Origin: Bordetella parapertussis
Lineage (GTDB): Bacteria; Pseudomonadota; Gammaproteobacteria; Burkholderiales; Burkholderiaceae_C
Length of the DNA stretch: 5,578 nucleotides
Assembly: GCA_945882755.1 (NCBI GenBank)
Contig: CAMCWS010000101.1
Location: forward strand, 1 to 5,578
Direction: 5' to 3'
Made by a program: the position numbers and the translations under genes. This document shows positions 1 through 5,578 of the stretch, in pieces. Under the pieces are notes generated by a model, which had not been told where the DNA came from, did not search any database, and worked only from the letters and a program-made list of their open reading frames with translations. Each line of letters opens with the position of its first letter. The first letter of the stretch is position 1.

Positions 1-452
1 CGTGTTTGCATCTCTTGCAACCACGGAGCGATGTCTTCTCGGCGATGGACTTTGTCGAGCTTGTTGGCAATCAGCAATGCCGGAATACCTTTGTGCAACA
101 GCGCCAGCACCTTGGCATCTGCAGCAGCAAAGCTGCCCGCATTCACCACAAACAGCACCAAGTCCACATCGCTGACCGCGCCCATGACGGTTTTGTTGAG
201 CGAACGGTTCAGCGCATTGGCGTGGTCGGTCTGAAAGCCTGGCGTGTCCACAAAAATAAACTGCGTCTCGCCCGCGGTGCGGATGCCGGTGATGCGGTGG
301 CGTGTGGTTTGCGCTTTACGCGAAGTGATGCTGATTTTTTGCCCCACCAAGGCGTTCAGCAAGGTCGATTTGCCCACATTGGGCTTGCCCACAATGGCCA
401 CCAAGCCACAGCGTTGCGTGCCGGTTGGTGCCGAGGTTAAAGGTTCTGTCAT
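1..452 (-). CDS. era: GTPase Era, N-terminal 150 residues (3' end outside window)
   Basis: Era is an essential Ras-like GTPase that binds the 3' end of 16S rRNA and helps 30S subunit maturation. Translating the minus strand from the ATG at 452-450 gives 150 codons running off the window edge. The GTPase motifs are all visible: G1 GKPNVGKS at residues 22-29, the TT-R switch I segment at 49-51, G3 DTPG at 69-72, and G4 NKLD at 130-133. The following [20 protein letters not shown] stretch is typical of bacterial Era. The C-terminal KH RNA-binding domain lies beyond the window. The start overlaps the rnc stop in an ATGA, and an AGGAG motif sits 8 nt upstream, so translation is probably coupled to rnc. 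The pairing makes sense because RNase III cuts the rRNA precursor and Era acts on the resulting 16S rRNA. Confidence 0.96.
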   Translation of the reverse strand, partial: MTEPLTSAPTGTQRCGLVAIVGKPNVGKSTLLNALVGQKISITSRKAQTTRHRITGIRTAGETQFIFVDTPGFQTDHANALNRSLNKTVMGAVSDVDLVLFVVNAGSFAAADAKVLALLHKGIPALLIANKLDKVHRREDIAPWLQEMQT

Positions 453-1153
453 AAAGGATGCTCCTGCAACCATTGGAGCATGGCAGCCGCGGCCGCTTGT
501 TCGCCGCTGCGCCGCGAGTTGCCAATGCCGCGCTGGGCTTGCTTGAGCTCGGCAATTTCGCATTCGACATCGAAGGTTTGTTGGTGCGCCGCACCGGTGG
601 TACCTGCCACACGGTAGATGGGCAGTTGCATACGCCTGGCCTGCAACCACTCTTGCAATTCGGTTTTGGGGTCTTTGGCGGCAGCGGTCATCGTTGGAGA
701 GATGGCCACCTTGTCAAACAAACGCAACACCAAGCCTTCAGCTGCGTCGTAACCTGCATCCATCAACACCGCACCAATGATGGCTTCCAAGGCGTCGGCC
801 AAGATAGAGGGACGCTGCTGGCCGCCTGAGCGCATTTCGCCCTCGCCCAAGCGGATCAAGCCGCTCAAACCCAAATCAAGGGCCAAGCGGTGCAAAGTAT
901 CTTGCTTGACCAAATTGGCGCGTACCCGGGAAAGATCGCCCTCGGGCTGGTCGCGCAATGCTGTGTAGAGCATGCGAGACACCGCCAAATTGAGCACCGA
1001 GTCGCCTAAAAACTCGAGGCGCTCATTGTGTTGGCTGCTGAAACTGCGGTGAGTCAGCGCCAGCTCAAGCAACTGAGGCTGGGCAAAGCGGTGCTGTAAC
1101 CTGTCTTGCAAGCCCGAGGTGGTCAACTTCGCATGCACCTCGGCCATCGTCAA
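449..1153 (-). CDS. rnc: Ribonuclease III
   Basis: This is the double-strand-specific endoribonuclease that processes the rRNA precursor and regulatory duplexes in the cytoplasm. It has 234 residues from the TTG start (E. coli has 226). The nuclease domain covers about residues 15-150, with the signature [10 protein letters not shown] at 43-52. The expected Mg-binding acidic residues are present: E44, E47 and D51, then D120 and E123 in [10 protein letters not shown] double-stranded-RNA-binding domain covers about 161-230, opening with [12 protein letters not shown] and closing with [16 protein letters not shown]. The start is ambiguous. TTG at 1153 overlaps the lepB stop (TTGA) and has GGTGG 6 nt upstream. 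ATG at 1147 gives a 232-residue protein 2 nt after the stop, but with that motif 12 nt away. The gene sits between lepB and era in a tightly packed operon. Confidence 0.96.
   Translation of the reverse strand: MTMAEVHAKLTTSGLQDRLQHRFAQPQLLELALTHRSFSSQHNERLEFLGDSVLNLAVSRMLYTALRDQPEGDLSRVRANLVKQDTLHRLALDLGLSGLIRLGEGEMRSGGQQRPSILADALEAIIGAVLMDAGYDAAEGLVLRLFDKVAISPTMTAAAKDPKTELQEWLQARRMQLPIYRVAGTTGAAHQQTFDVECEIAELKQAQRGIGNSRRSGEQAAAAAMLQWLQEHPL
461..465 (-). promoter_or_regulatory. Ribosome binding site for era
   Basis: The minus strand reads AGGAG, followed by 8 nt and then the era ATG at 452-450. The site lies inside the last codons of rnc, and the era ATG overlaps the rnc TGA. It fixes the Era start and supports translational coupling. 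Confidence 0.75.
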
Positions 1154-2154
1154 TCAAAACCACCGACTCGGCTGGGATTGCCAAAATTCATCCACACAAA
1201 AAACGCTTTGCCCACGATGTTTTGGTCGGGCACAAAGCCCCAATAGCGGGAATCCAGTGAGTTATCGCGGTTGTCACCCATCAGAAAATAGTGACCGGCC
1301 GGCACTTTACAAACAAAACCTTCAACGTTGTACATGCAGTTTTCTTTGTAAGCAAAGTCATCAATGCCACTCACAAAGGCAGGTGCGCGGTCTTCGTTCA
1401 GCAAGCGGTGGACTCGCAGATTGCTCATGTCTGTTGGGGTGCTGCCAATGGGCAAGGGTTCCTCGAACTGCTTGCTGTAGCGCATATTGTCAGCGTCGAA
1501 AAATTCAGGCACAGAGGTTTTGCCAACGGCTTGACCATTGATGGTGAGTCGCTTGTTGATATAGGCGATCTCGTCGCCAGGGACGCCAATGACACGCTTG
1601 ATGTAGTCCAAGCTGGGTTTGGGTGGGTAGCGAAACACCATGACGTCGCCACGCTGCACCGCGTTGCCGTCAGTCAGTTTGTGGTTGATGACGGGCAAGC
1701 GTATGCCGTAATGGAATTTGTTCACCAAAATCAAGTCGCCCACATGCAAGGTGGGGATCATGGAGCCAGAGGGGATTTTGAAAGGCTCAAACAAGAAAGA
1801 GCGCAAGATGAAAACCGCGGCGATGACCGGAAACAAACCTGCAGTCCAATCCAGCCACCAAGGTTGGCGGTACATCTCTTCCAACTTGGCCCCAAGCTGC
1901 TGGTGCTCAGGCGGTATGGCGATGCCTTGCTGCATCAACTCTTGTTCACGCTTGGCATACTGTTCTTGCAAAGCTTGGGCCGAGCGTTGACGCTTGGGCC
2001 AAAAATACAATTTTTCCGCCACCCAATACACGCCGGTGACGGTGGTGGCCATCAACAAAAGCAACGCAAAATTGCCTTCCACCATGCCTGCGTACCAAGC
2101 ACCGGCATAGCCTACAAATGCGGCCAACACCAAGCCGGTGAGTGCGGCGATCAA
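1150..2154 (-). CDS. lepB: Signal peptidase I (leader peptidase)
   Basis: This is the inner-membrane serine protease that removes signal peptides from exported proteins on the periplasmic face. It has 334 residues from TTG (E. coli 324). The Ser/Lys dyad is visible: Ser131 in the IPSGSM box (127-132) and Lys186 in DYIKRVIG (183-190). The late box [15 protein letters not shown] is at 293-307. Cys273 and Cys282 could form a periplasmic disulfide. Hydrophobic segments lie near 5-24, 29-47 and 103-122; E. coli LepB has only the equivalents of the last two. The start codon is TTG at 2154-2152, overlapping the lepA TGA as TTGA, with AGGTGG 4 nt upstream. No in-frame ATG lies nearby upstream. The first internal ATG (2085) would give a 311-residue, two-segment protein aligning with the E. 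coli N-terminus. The hydrophobic character of residues 1-23 favours TTG. Confidence 0.96.
   Translation of the reverse strand: MIAALTGLVLAAFVGYAGAWYAGMVEGNFALLLLMATTVTGVYWVAEKLYFWPKRQRSAQALQEQYAKREQELMQQGIAIPPEHQQLGAKLEEMYRQPWWLDWTAGLFPVIAAVFILRSFLFEPFKIPSGSMIPTLHVGDLILVNKFHYGIRLPVINHKLTDGNAVQRGDVMVFRYPPKPSLDYIKRVIGVPGDEIAYINKRLTINGQAVGKTSVPEFFDADNMRYSKQFEEPLPIGSTPTDMSNLRVHRLLNEDRAPAFVSGIDDFAYKENCMYNVEGFVCKVPAGHYFLMGDNRDNSLDSRYWGFVPDQNIVGKAFFVWMNFGNPSRVGGFD
1160..1164 (-). promoter_or_regulatory. Probable ribosome binding site for rnc
   Basis: GGTGG on the minus strand, within the last lepB codons. It is 6 nt from the TTG at 1153-1151 and 12 nt from the ATG at 1147-1145, so spacing favours the TTG, while codon preference favours the ATG. 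Confidence 0.45.
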
Positions 2155-3959
2155 TCTTCCACCTGCAATATCGCCAAAAAGGCTTCTTGGGGTACTTCCA
2201 CCGATCCAATTTGTTTCATGCGTTTCTTGCCTGCTTTTTGTTTCTCTAAAAGTTTGCGCTTGCGGCTGATGTCACCGCCATAGCATTTTGCCAGCACGTT
2301 TTTACGCAAGGCTTTGATGGTTTCGCGTGAAATGATGTTGGCACCAATCGCTGCTTGGATGGCGACGTCAAACATTTGGCGGCTGATGATTTCACGCATC
2401 TTGGAAACCACCGCACGGCCACGGTACTGCGACTGGCTGCGGTGAACAATGATGGACAAAGCGTCCACCCGCTCACCGTTCAACAAAATATCGACCTTCA
2501 CCACGTCAGCAGCACGGTACTCCTTGAACTCGTAGTCCATGGAAGCGTAGCCACGGCTGACGCTTTTGAGCTTGTCAAAGAAGTCCAGAACAATTTCACC
2601 CAAGGGCATTTCATAGGTGAGCATCACCTGGCGGCCGTGGTAAGCCATGTTCAGTTGCACACCACGCTTTTGGTTGGCCAGGGTCATGACCGCGCCCACA
2701 TAGTCTTGTGGCATATACAAGTGCACCGTGACGATGGGCTCGCGGATTTCCTCCATCTTGCTGGCCTCGGGCATCTTGGAGGGGTTCTCCACCATGATGA
2801 GCTCGCCATCGGCCCGCAGCACCTCATACACCACGCTAGGCGCAGTGGTGATCAGGTCTTGGTCGAATTCACGCTCCAAGCGTTCTTGCACGATTTCCAT
2901 GTGCAACAGCCCCAAAAAGCCGCAGCGAAAACCAAAGCCCAAGGCTTGCGACACCTCGGGCTCGTAGCGCAAGGAAGAATCGTTGAGCTTGAGTTTTTCT
3001 AAGGCATCCCGCAGGGCGTCATATTGGTTGGCTTCCGTAGGGTACAAACCAGCAAACACCTGCGGCTGGATTTCCTTGAAGCCTGGCAAGGCTTGTTCAG
3101 CCGGTCCGAGGTTGTTGGGCAGTTTTTTCTCCAAAGTGATGGTGTCGCCCACCTTGGCAGCTTGCAATTCTTTGATGCCGGCAATGATGTAACCCACCTC
3201 ACCCGCTTCCAAGGACTCGCGGGACTCGTTGGCGGGGGTGAACACACCCAGGTTGTCGGCGTTGTAGACCGCGTTGGTGGCCATCATTTTGAAGCGCTCG
3301 CCCTTGGCCAAGCGGCCATCGACCACCCTCACCAGCATGACCACACCCACATAGGTATCAAACCAGCTGTCGACGATCATGGCGCGAAGAGGTCCGTCAG
3401 GGTTACCGCGTGGCGGTGGAATTTTGGCGACCACCGCCTCCAAGATCTCGTCCACGCCCATGCCAGTTTTAGCCGAACAGGGAATCGCGTCCGTCGCGTC
3501 GATGCCGATCACGTCTTCGATTTCGGTTTTGGCGTTGTCGGGATCGGCCGAAGCCAAGTCCATTTTGTTGAGCACAGGCACCACCTCGACACCGAGGTCG
3601 AGGGCGGTGTAGCAGTTGGCCACCGTCTGCGCTTCCACGCCTTGACTGGCGTCCACCACCAACAATGCGCCTTCACAAGCCGATAAAGAGCGGCTGACTT
3701 CATAAGAAAAGTCCACATGCCCGGGCGTATCGATCAAATTGAGGTTGTATATTTCGCCGTTTTTCGCTTTGTAGCGCAGCGAAGCGGTCTGCGCCTTGAT
3801 GGTTATCCCCCGCTCTTTCTCAATGTCCATTGAGTCGAGAACCTGCGCCTCCATCTCTCTGTCACTCAAGCCGCCGCAGCGCTGAATCAAGCGGTCTGCC
3901 AGTGTGGATTTGCCATGGTCAATGTGCGCAATGATGGAAAAATTTCTGATGTGGTTCAT
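2151..3959 (-). CDS. lepA: Elongation factor 4 (LepA), ribosome-associated GTPase
   Basis: LepA/EF4 is a translational GTPase related to EF-G that acts on the ribosome during initiation or elongation stress. It has 602 residues from the ATG at 3959 (E. coli 599), so it looks complete. GTPase motifs: G1 AHIDHGKST at 11-19, G2 RGITI at 50-54, G3 DTPGH at 77-81 including the catalytic-type His81, G4 NKMD at 131-134, and G5 SAK at 162-164. EF-G-like domains follow, including [16 protein letters not shown] near 341-356. The LepA-specific C-terminal domain from about 490 includes [17 protein letters not shown] (559-575). A TTG directly upstream (3962) could extend it by one residue, but the ATG gives the standard [12 protein letters not shown] start. 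No purine-rich Shine-Dalgarno is obvious (upstream reads CTGCTTGCCTTG). The stop overlaps lepB. It heads the lepA-lepB-rnc-era unit, with an intrinsic terminator about 45 nt upstream. Confidence 0.98.
   Translation of the reverse strand: MNHIRNFSIIAHIDHGKSTLADRLIQRCGGLSDREMEAQVLDSMDIEKERGITIKAQTASLRYKAKNGEIYNLNLIDTPGHVDFSYEVSRSLSACEGALLVVDASQGVEAQTVANCYTALDLGVEVVPVLNKMDLASADPDNAKTEIEDVIGIDATDAIPCSAKTGMGVDEILEAVVAKIPPPRGNPDGPLRAMIVDSWFDTYVGVVMLVRVVDGRLAKGERFKMMATNAVYNADNLGVFTPANESRESLEAGEVGYIIAGIKELQAAKVGDTITLEKKLPNNLGPAEQALPGFKEIQPQVFAGLYPTEANQYDALRDALEKLKLNDSSLRYEPEVSQALGFGFRCGFLGLLHMEIVQERLEREFDQDLITTAPSVVYEVLRADGELIMVENPSKMPEASKMEEIREPIVTVHLYMPQDYVGAVMTLANQKRGVQLNMAYHGRQVMLTYEMPLGEIVLDFFDKLKSVSRGYASMDYEFKEYRAADVVKVDILLNGERVDALSIIVHRSQSQYRGRAVVSKMREIISRQMFDVAIQAAIGANIISRETIKALRKNVLAKCYGGDISRKRKLLEKQKAGKKRMKQIGSVEVPQEAFLAILQVED
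2159..2164 (-). promoter_or_regulatory. Ribosome binding site supporting the lepB TTG start
   Basis: AGGTGG on the minus strand, followed by AAGA and the TTG at 2154-2152. It lies inside the 3' end of lepA. It is the main nucleotide-level support for a non-ATG lepB start, since the internal ATG at 2085 has only a weak CAGG upstream. Confidence 0.55.
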
Positions 3960-4004
3960 CAAGGCAAGCAGTTAAGTATTTGAATTTACAGAGAAGAAAA
4001 GCAT

Positions 4005-4035
4005 AAAAAAGGGCGCGTCAGGTTATGACGCGCCC
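4005..4035 (-). terminator. Rho-independent terminator, minus strand
   Basis: The plus strand at 4011-4020 (GGGCGCGTCA) is the exact reverse complement of 4026-4035 (TGACGCGCCC), with a 5-nt loop at 4021-4025. On the minus strand the stem is followed immediately by TTTTTT (4010-4005), the classic intrinsic-terminator arrangement. The plus-strand side has no T tract, so it works in one direction. It lies about 390 nt past the mucD stop but only about 45 nt before the lepA ATG. It therefore terminates either a very long mucD 3' UTR, a small RNA made in the gap, or a lepA leader. Confidence 0.92.
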
Positions 4036-4075
4036 GGAACCAACAATCTATGGCAACTGCGATAGTTGGGAATTC

Positions 4076-4104
4076 ATTGTAGGGAAAAAGGCGGTTGCCC
4101 AAAG
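4076..4104 (-). promoter_or_regulatory. Weak promoter candidate P3 for a short RNA
   Basis: TACAAT (4081-4076) is a 5/6 match to the -10 consensus, but no good -35 lies at 16-18 nt (CTTTGG at 17 nt, TTGGGC only at 15 nt). A start near 4069 would give an RNA of about 65 nt made of just the 4070-4041 hairpin plus the terminator. Confidence 0.25.
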
Positions 4105-4151
4105 CCCTTACAAGTTCCTCAAACCACCGTTGCAACCCAGCCACACAGAAT

Positions 4152-4171
4152 TTATTCACAACTTATCCACA
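4152..4171 (+). promoter_or_regulatory. Two tandem DnaA-box-like 9-mers
   Basis: TTATTCACA (4152-4160) and TTATCCACA (4163-4171) both match the DnaA-box consensus TTATNCACA exactly, in the same orientation and 2 nt apart. Weaker 7/9 relatives lie in the opposite orientation at 4200-4208 (TGTGGGTGA) and 4235-4243 (TGTGAATCT). dnaA is not in the window, so this is more likely a regulatory or titration site than the main origin; binding is inferred from sequence alone. Confidence 0.5.
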
Positions 4172-4267
4172 GAATCAGCGCAAAAACAACAGAACAACTT
4201 GTGGGTGAGCTGTGGAGCGTTGGGGGGAAAGTCTTGTGAATCTCGCATGGTGGTGAATTAGCGTCTT

Positions 4268-4296
4268 TTTATATCGATTTGGATTTTTAGAATCAA
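4268..4296 (-). promoter_or_regulatory. Sigma70-like promoter P2 facing lepA
   Basis: The minus strand has TTGATT (4296-4291), an exact 17-nt spacer, and TATAAA (4273-4268). That is 4/6 and 5/6 matches to the sigma70 consensus in an AT-rich segment. The start would fall near 4261. It is the best promoter-like sequence in the gap and is oriented toward the terminator and lepA. Confidence 0.6.
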
Positions 4297-4358
4297 TTCT
4301 TTAGACAATTTTATGTTTAAACAAGACGGACTGGTCACAACCATAAAAACAGAAAAAT

Positions 4359-4387
4359 ATTTTCGAATCGTTGGATGAATCCGTCAA
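4359..4387 (-). promoter_or_regulatory. Sigma70-like promoter P1 facing lepA
   Basis: The minus strand has TTGACG (4387-4382, 5/6 match), a 17-nt spacer, and GAAAAT (4364-4359, 4/6 match). It lies about 36 nt past the mucD stop. It is weaker in the -10 than P2 and could be chance in AT-rich DNA. Confidence 0.4.
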
Positions 4388-4423
4388 AAACCACTGATAT
4401 TAATTCCTTTGTATTCAAATATG

Positions 4424-5578
4424 TTAGCGCGGACGGATCACAGTGTATTGCGCCCACTCTCCGCGGCGCAGCAACACATTGATGGGCTTGCTTTTGTCGA
4501 TGCGCGTCAGCACTTGGGTAAAAGCTTTTACATCGGCCACCTCGGTATTGGCGACCTGCACCACCACGTCTCCCTCACGAATGCCAGCCTTCATAGCGGG
4601 GTCAGCCACGGCGTCTACCCGTACACCCCCTTTGAGATTGAGTTCTTTTTTCAAGGCATCGGTCAAATCGCTGACGGTCAGCCCTAAAAGTTGGGTCGCA
4701 TTGGGGGCAACAGCCTTTTCAGGGGCAGGCTTGCTTTGAGCGGTTTTATCCGCTTCAAACTCACCCACCATGATGGGGTAGTCCTTGGTGGTGCCGCGCC
4801 TGAACACCGTCACGGTGCTGGATGTACCGGGTTTGGTGCCACCTACAGCGCGGGGCAGATCAGAAGATTTTTCTATCTTTTTTCCGTCAAATTTCAAAAT
4901 GATGTCGCCAGCCTCTAGGCCAGCTTTGTCTGCAGGCGAGCCCGCCTCCACATTGCTGACCAAAGCGCCTTGTGGCTTGCCAAGTCCCAATGACTCAGCC
5001 ACATCTTTGCTCACATCGCCAATGCCCACACCCAAGCGGCCGCGCTGTACGCGACCCGAGGCGCGAAGTTGGGTGCTGACCTGCACCGCTTCATCGATAG
5101 GGATAGAGAAAGAAATGCCCATGAAGCCACCCGAGCGGGAATAAATTTGGCTGTTGATGCCCACCACTTCGCCGCGCATATTGATCAGCGGGCCTCCCGA
5201 ATTGCCAGGGTTGATGGCGACATCGGTTTGGATAAAGGGCAGATAGTCGCCAGTGTCTCGACCTTTGGCGCTGACGATACCGGCCGTGACGGTGTTTTCC
5301 AAGCCAAAGGGTGAGCCAATCGCCATGACCCATTCGCCCACTTTGAGGCGGTTAGGGTCGCCAATTTTCACTGGTGGTAAACCCGTGGCTTCGATCTTCA
5401 CCACGGCCACATCGGTACGTTTGTCGGCGCCCACAATGCGGGCGGTGAATTCACGCTTGTCAGTCAGTGTGACGATCACTTGGTCTGCACCATCGACCAC
5501 ATGGGCGTTGGTCATGATGAAGCCATCGTTGGTCAAAATAAAGCCCGAGCCCACACCGCGTGGTTGCTCTTCGGGTTG
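4424..5578 (-). CDS. mucD: DegP/HtrA-family periplasmic serine protease MucD, C-terminal 384 residues
   Basis: HtrA-family proteases degrade misfolded envelope proteins in the periplasm; MucD homologues belong to the RpoE envelope-stress regulon. The frame is open to the window edge, so the signal peptide and roughly the first hundred residues are missing. Numbering from the first visible codon, the catalytic triad is His26 (TNAHVV), Asp56 (RTDVAVVK) and Ser126 (GNSGGP). The first PDZ domain covers about 175-270 with a peptide-binding loop RGRLGVGIG (178-186). A Lys/Ala/Pro-rich linker covers about 274-293, and a second PDZ domain about 295-384. The protein ends ...VIRPR at a TAA (4426-4424). 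The GTG at 5554 is an internal codon, not the start. In Burkholderiales mucD usually follows rpoE-rseA-rseB, which would then lie beyond 5578. DegQ is the other possible name. Confidence 0.93.
   Translation of the reverse strand, partial: QPEEQPRGVGSGFILTNDGFIMTNAHVVDGADQVIVTLTDKREFTARIVGADKRTDVAVVKIEATGLPPVKIGDPNRLKVGEWVMAIGSPFGLENTVTAGIVSAKGRDTGDYLPFIQTDVAINPGNSGGPLINMRGEVVGINSQIYSRSGGFMGISFSIPIDEAVQVSTQLRASGRVQRGRLGVGIGDVSKDVAESLGLGKPQGALVSNVEAGSPADKAGLEAGDIILKFDGKKIEKSSDLPRAVGGTKPGTSSTVTVFRRGTTKDYPIMVGEFEADKTAQSKPAPEKAVAPNATQLLGLTVSDLTDALKKELNLKGGVRVDAVADPAMKAGIREGDVVVQVANTEVADVKAFTQVLTRIDKSKPINVLLRRGEWAQYTVIRPR

Larger units (their letters stand above)
4005..4261 (-). ncRNA. Candidate small RNA or terminated leader upstream of lepA
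   Basis: A transcript started by the promoter at 4268-4296 would begin near 4261 and end at the intrinsic terminator near 4005, about 255 nt long. It contains no convincing protein gene. Possible structure includes GGTTGC/GCAACC arms (minus strand, about 4137-4132 with 4099-4094) and a hairpin at 4070-4041 (CCAACTATC paired with GATTGTTGG, one mismatch, 12-nt loop), then the terminator stem. I do not recognise an Rfam family. It could equally be a premature-termination leader of lepA or a mucD 3' UTR. I saw no clear antiterminator pairing for the terminator arms. Confidence 0.4.
3960..4423. other. 464-bp mucD-lepA intergenic region
   Basis: This is the only gap longer than a few bases in the window, and I see no convincing protein gene in it. 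Reading on the minus strand from mucD to lepA it holds an AT-rich block at 4261-4420 (about 29% GC by hand count) with two sigma70-like promoters. A TGTTTAAACA palindrome lies at 4314-4323. DnaA-box-like sequences lie at 4152-4171, a weaker third promoter near 4081, a small hairpin at 4041-4070, and a perfect intrinsic terminator at 4005-4035. No strong terminator hairpin follows the mucD stop directly. Confidence 0.85.

Noticed and set aside
1291..2283. 330-codon plus-strand open frame antisense to lepB and the lepA end
   Set aside because: It lies almost wholly opposite a certain gene, has no recognisable domain, and its His/Gln-rich composition is what reverse reading of such codons gives. 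Similar antisense frames at 2355-3002 and 3024-3686 are rejected for the same reason.
4152..4243. Chromosomal replication origin (oriC)
   Set aside because: Only two consensus boxes and two weak ones are present, and dnaA/dnaN are absent. Burkholderiales origins normally lie beside dnaA, so a regulatory or titration site is more likely.
4156..4248. 30-residue minus-strand open frame in the gap (starts MRDSQDFPP, contains CCFC), a possible leader peptide
   Set aside because: It begins about 12 nt after the predicted P2 start, but has no Shine-Dalgarno and covers the DnaA-box sequences. Length this short is expected by chance; only conservation in relatives would revive it.
4025..4261. 78-codon plus-strand open frame in the mucD-lepA gap
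   Set aside because: Its ATG lies inside the terminator hairpin, no ribosome binding site is evident, it runs through the DnaA-box-like repeats, and the product resembles no family I know.
4366..4423. Terminator directly after mucD
   Set aside because: The stretch has only a tiny GGATTCATCC palindrome (4373-4382) and no GC-rich stem followed by a T tract.
5552..5554. GTG as the start of the protease gene
   Set aside because: The frame stays open upstream to the window edge and the GTG lies within the conserved GVGSGFIL protease segment, so it is an internal valine codon.

Overview
The window is a conserved betaproteobacterial housekeeping cluster, almost certainly from the Burkholderiales. 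The protein sequences and moderate GC suggest a Comamonadaceae-like member, but the genus is inferred from general similarity and was not searched. All protein genes lie on the minus strand and read from high to low coordinates: mucD (5' end outside the window), a 464-bp gap, lepA, lepB, rnc, era (3' end outside the window). The large plus-strand reading frames lie antisense to these genes and show no family signature.

Region by region: 4424-5578 is the C-terminal part of a DegP/MucD periplasmic serine protease, with its catalytic triad and two PDZ domains. 3960-4423 is intergenic and is the least ordinary part of the window. It has an AT-rich block (about 29% GC by hand count over 4261-4420) with two sigma70-like promoters facing lepA. 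It also has two tandem sequences matching the DnaA-box consensus, and a textbook intrinsic terminator (10-bp perfect stem, U6 tract) ending only about 45 nt before the lepA start. 2151-3959 is LepA/EF4, 1150-2154 is signal peptidase I, 449-1153 is RNase III, and 1-452 is the N-terminal GTPase domain of Era.

The genes link envelope-stress proteolysis (MucD), translation (LepA), secretion (LepB), and rRNA processing and 30S maturation (RNase III, Era). From lepA to era the genes are packed with 4-nt stop/start overlaps: TTGA at lepA/lepB, TTGA (or a 2-nt gap) at lepB/rnc, and ATGA at rnc/era. This indicates one polycistronic, translationally coupled message. The gap before lepA splits mucD from that unit and probably produces either a separate small RNA or a long terminated leader. 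No wholly new protein system is visible; the possible novelty is in this gap.
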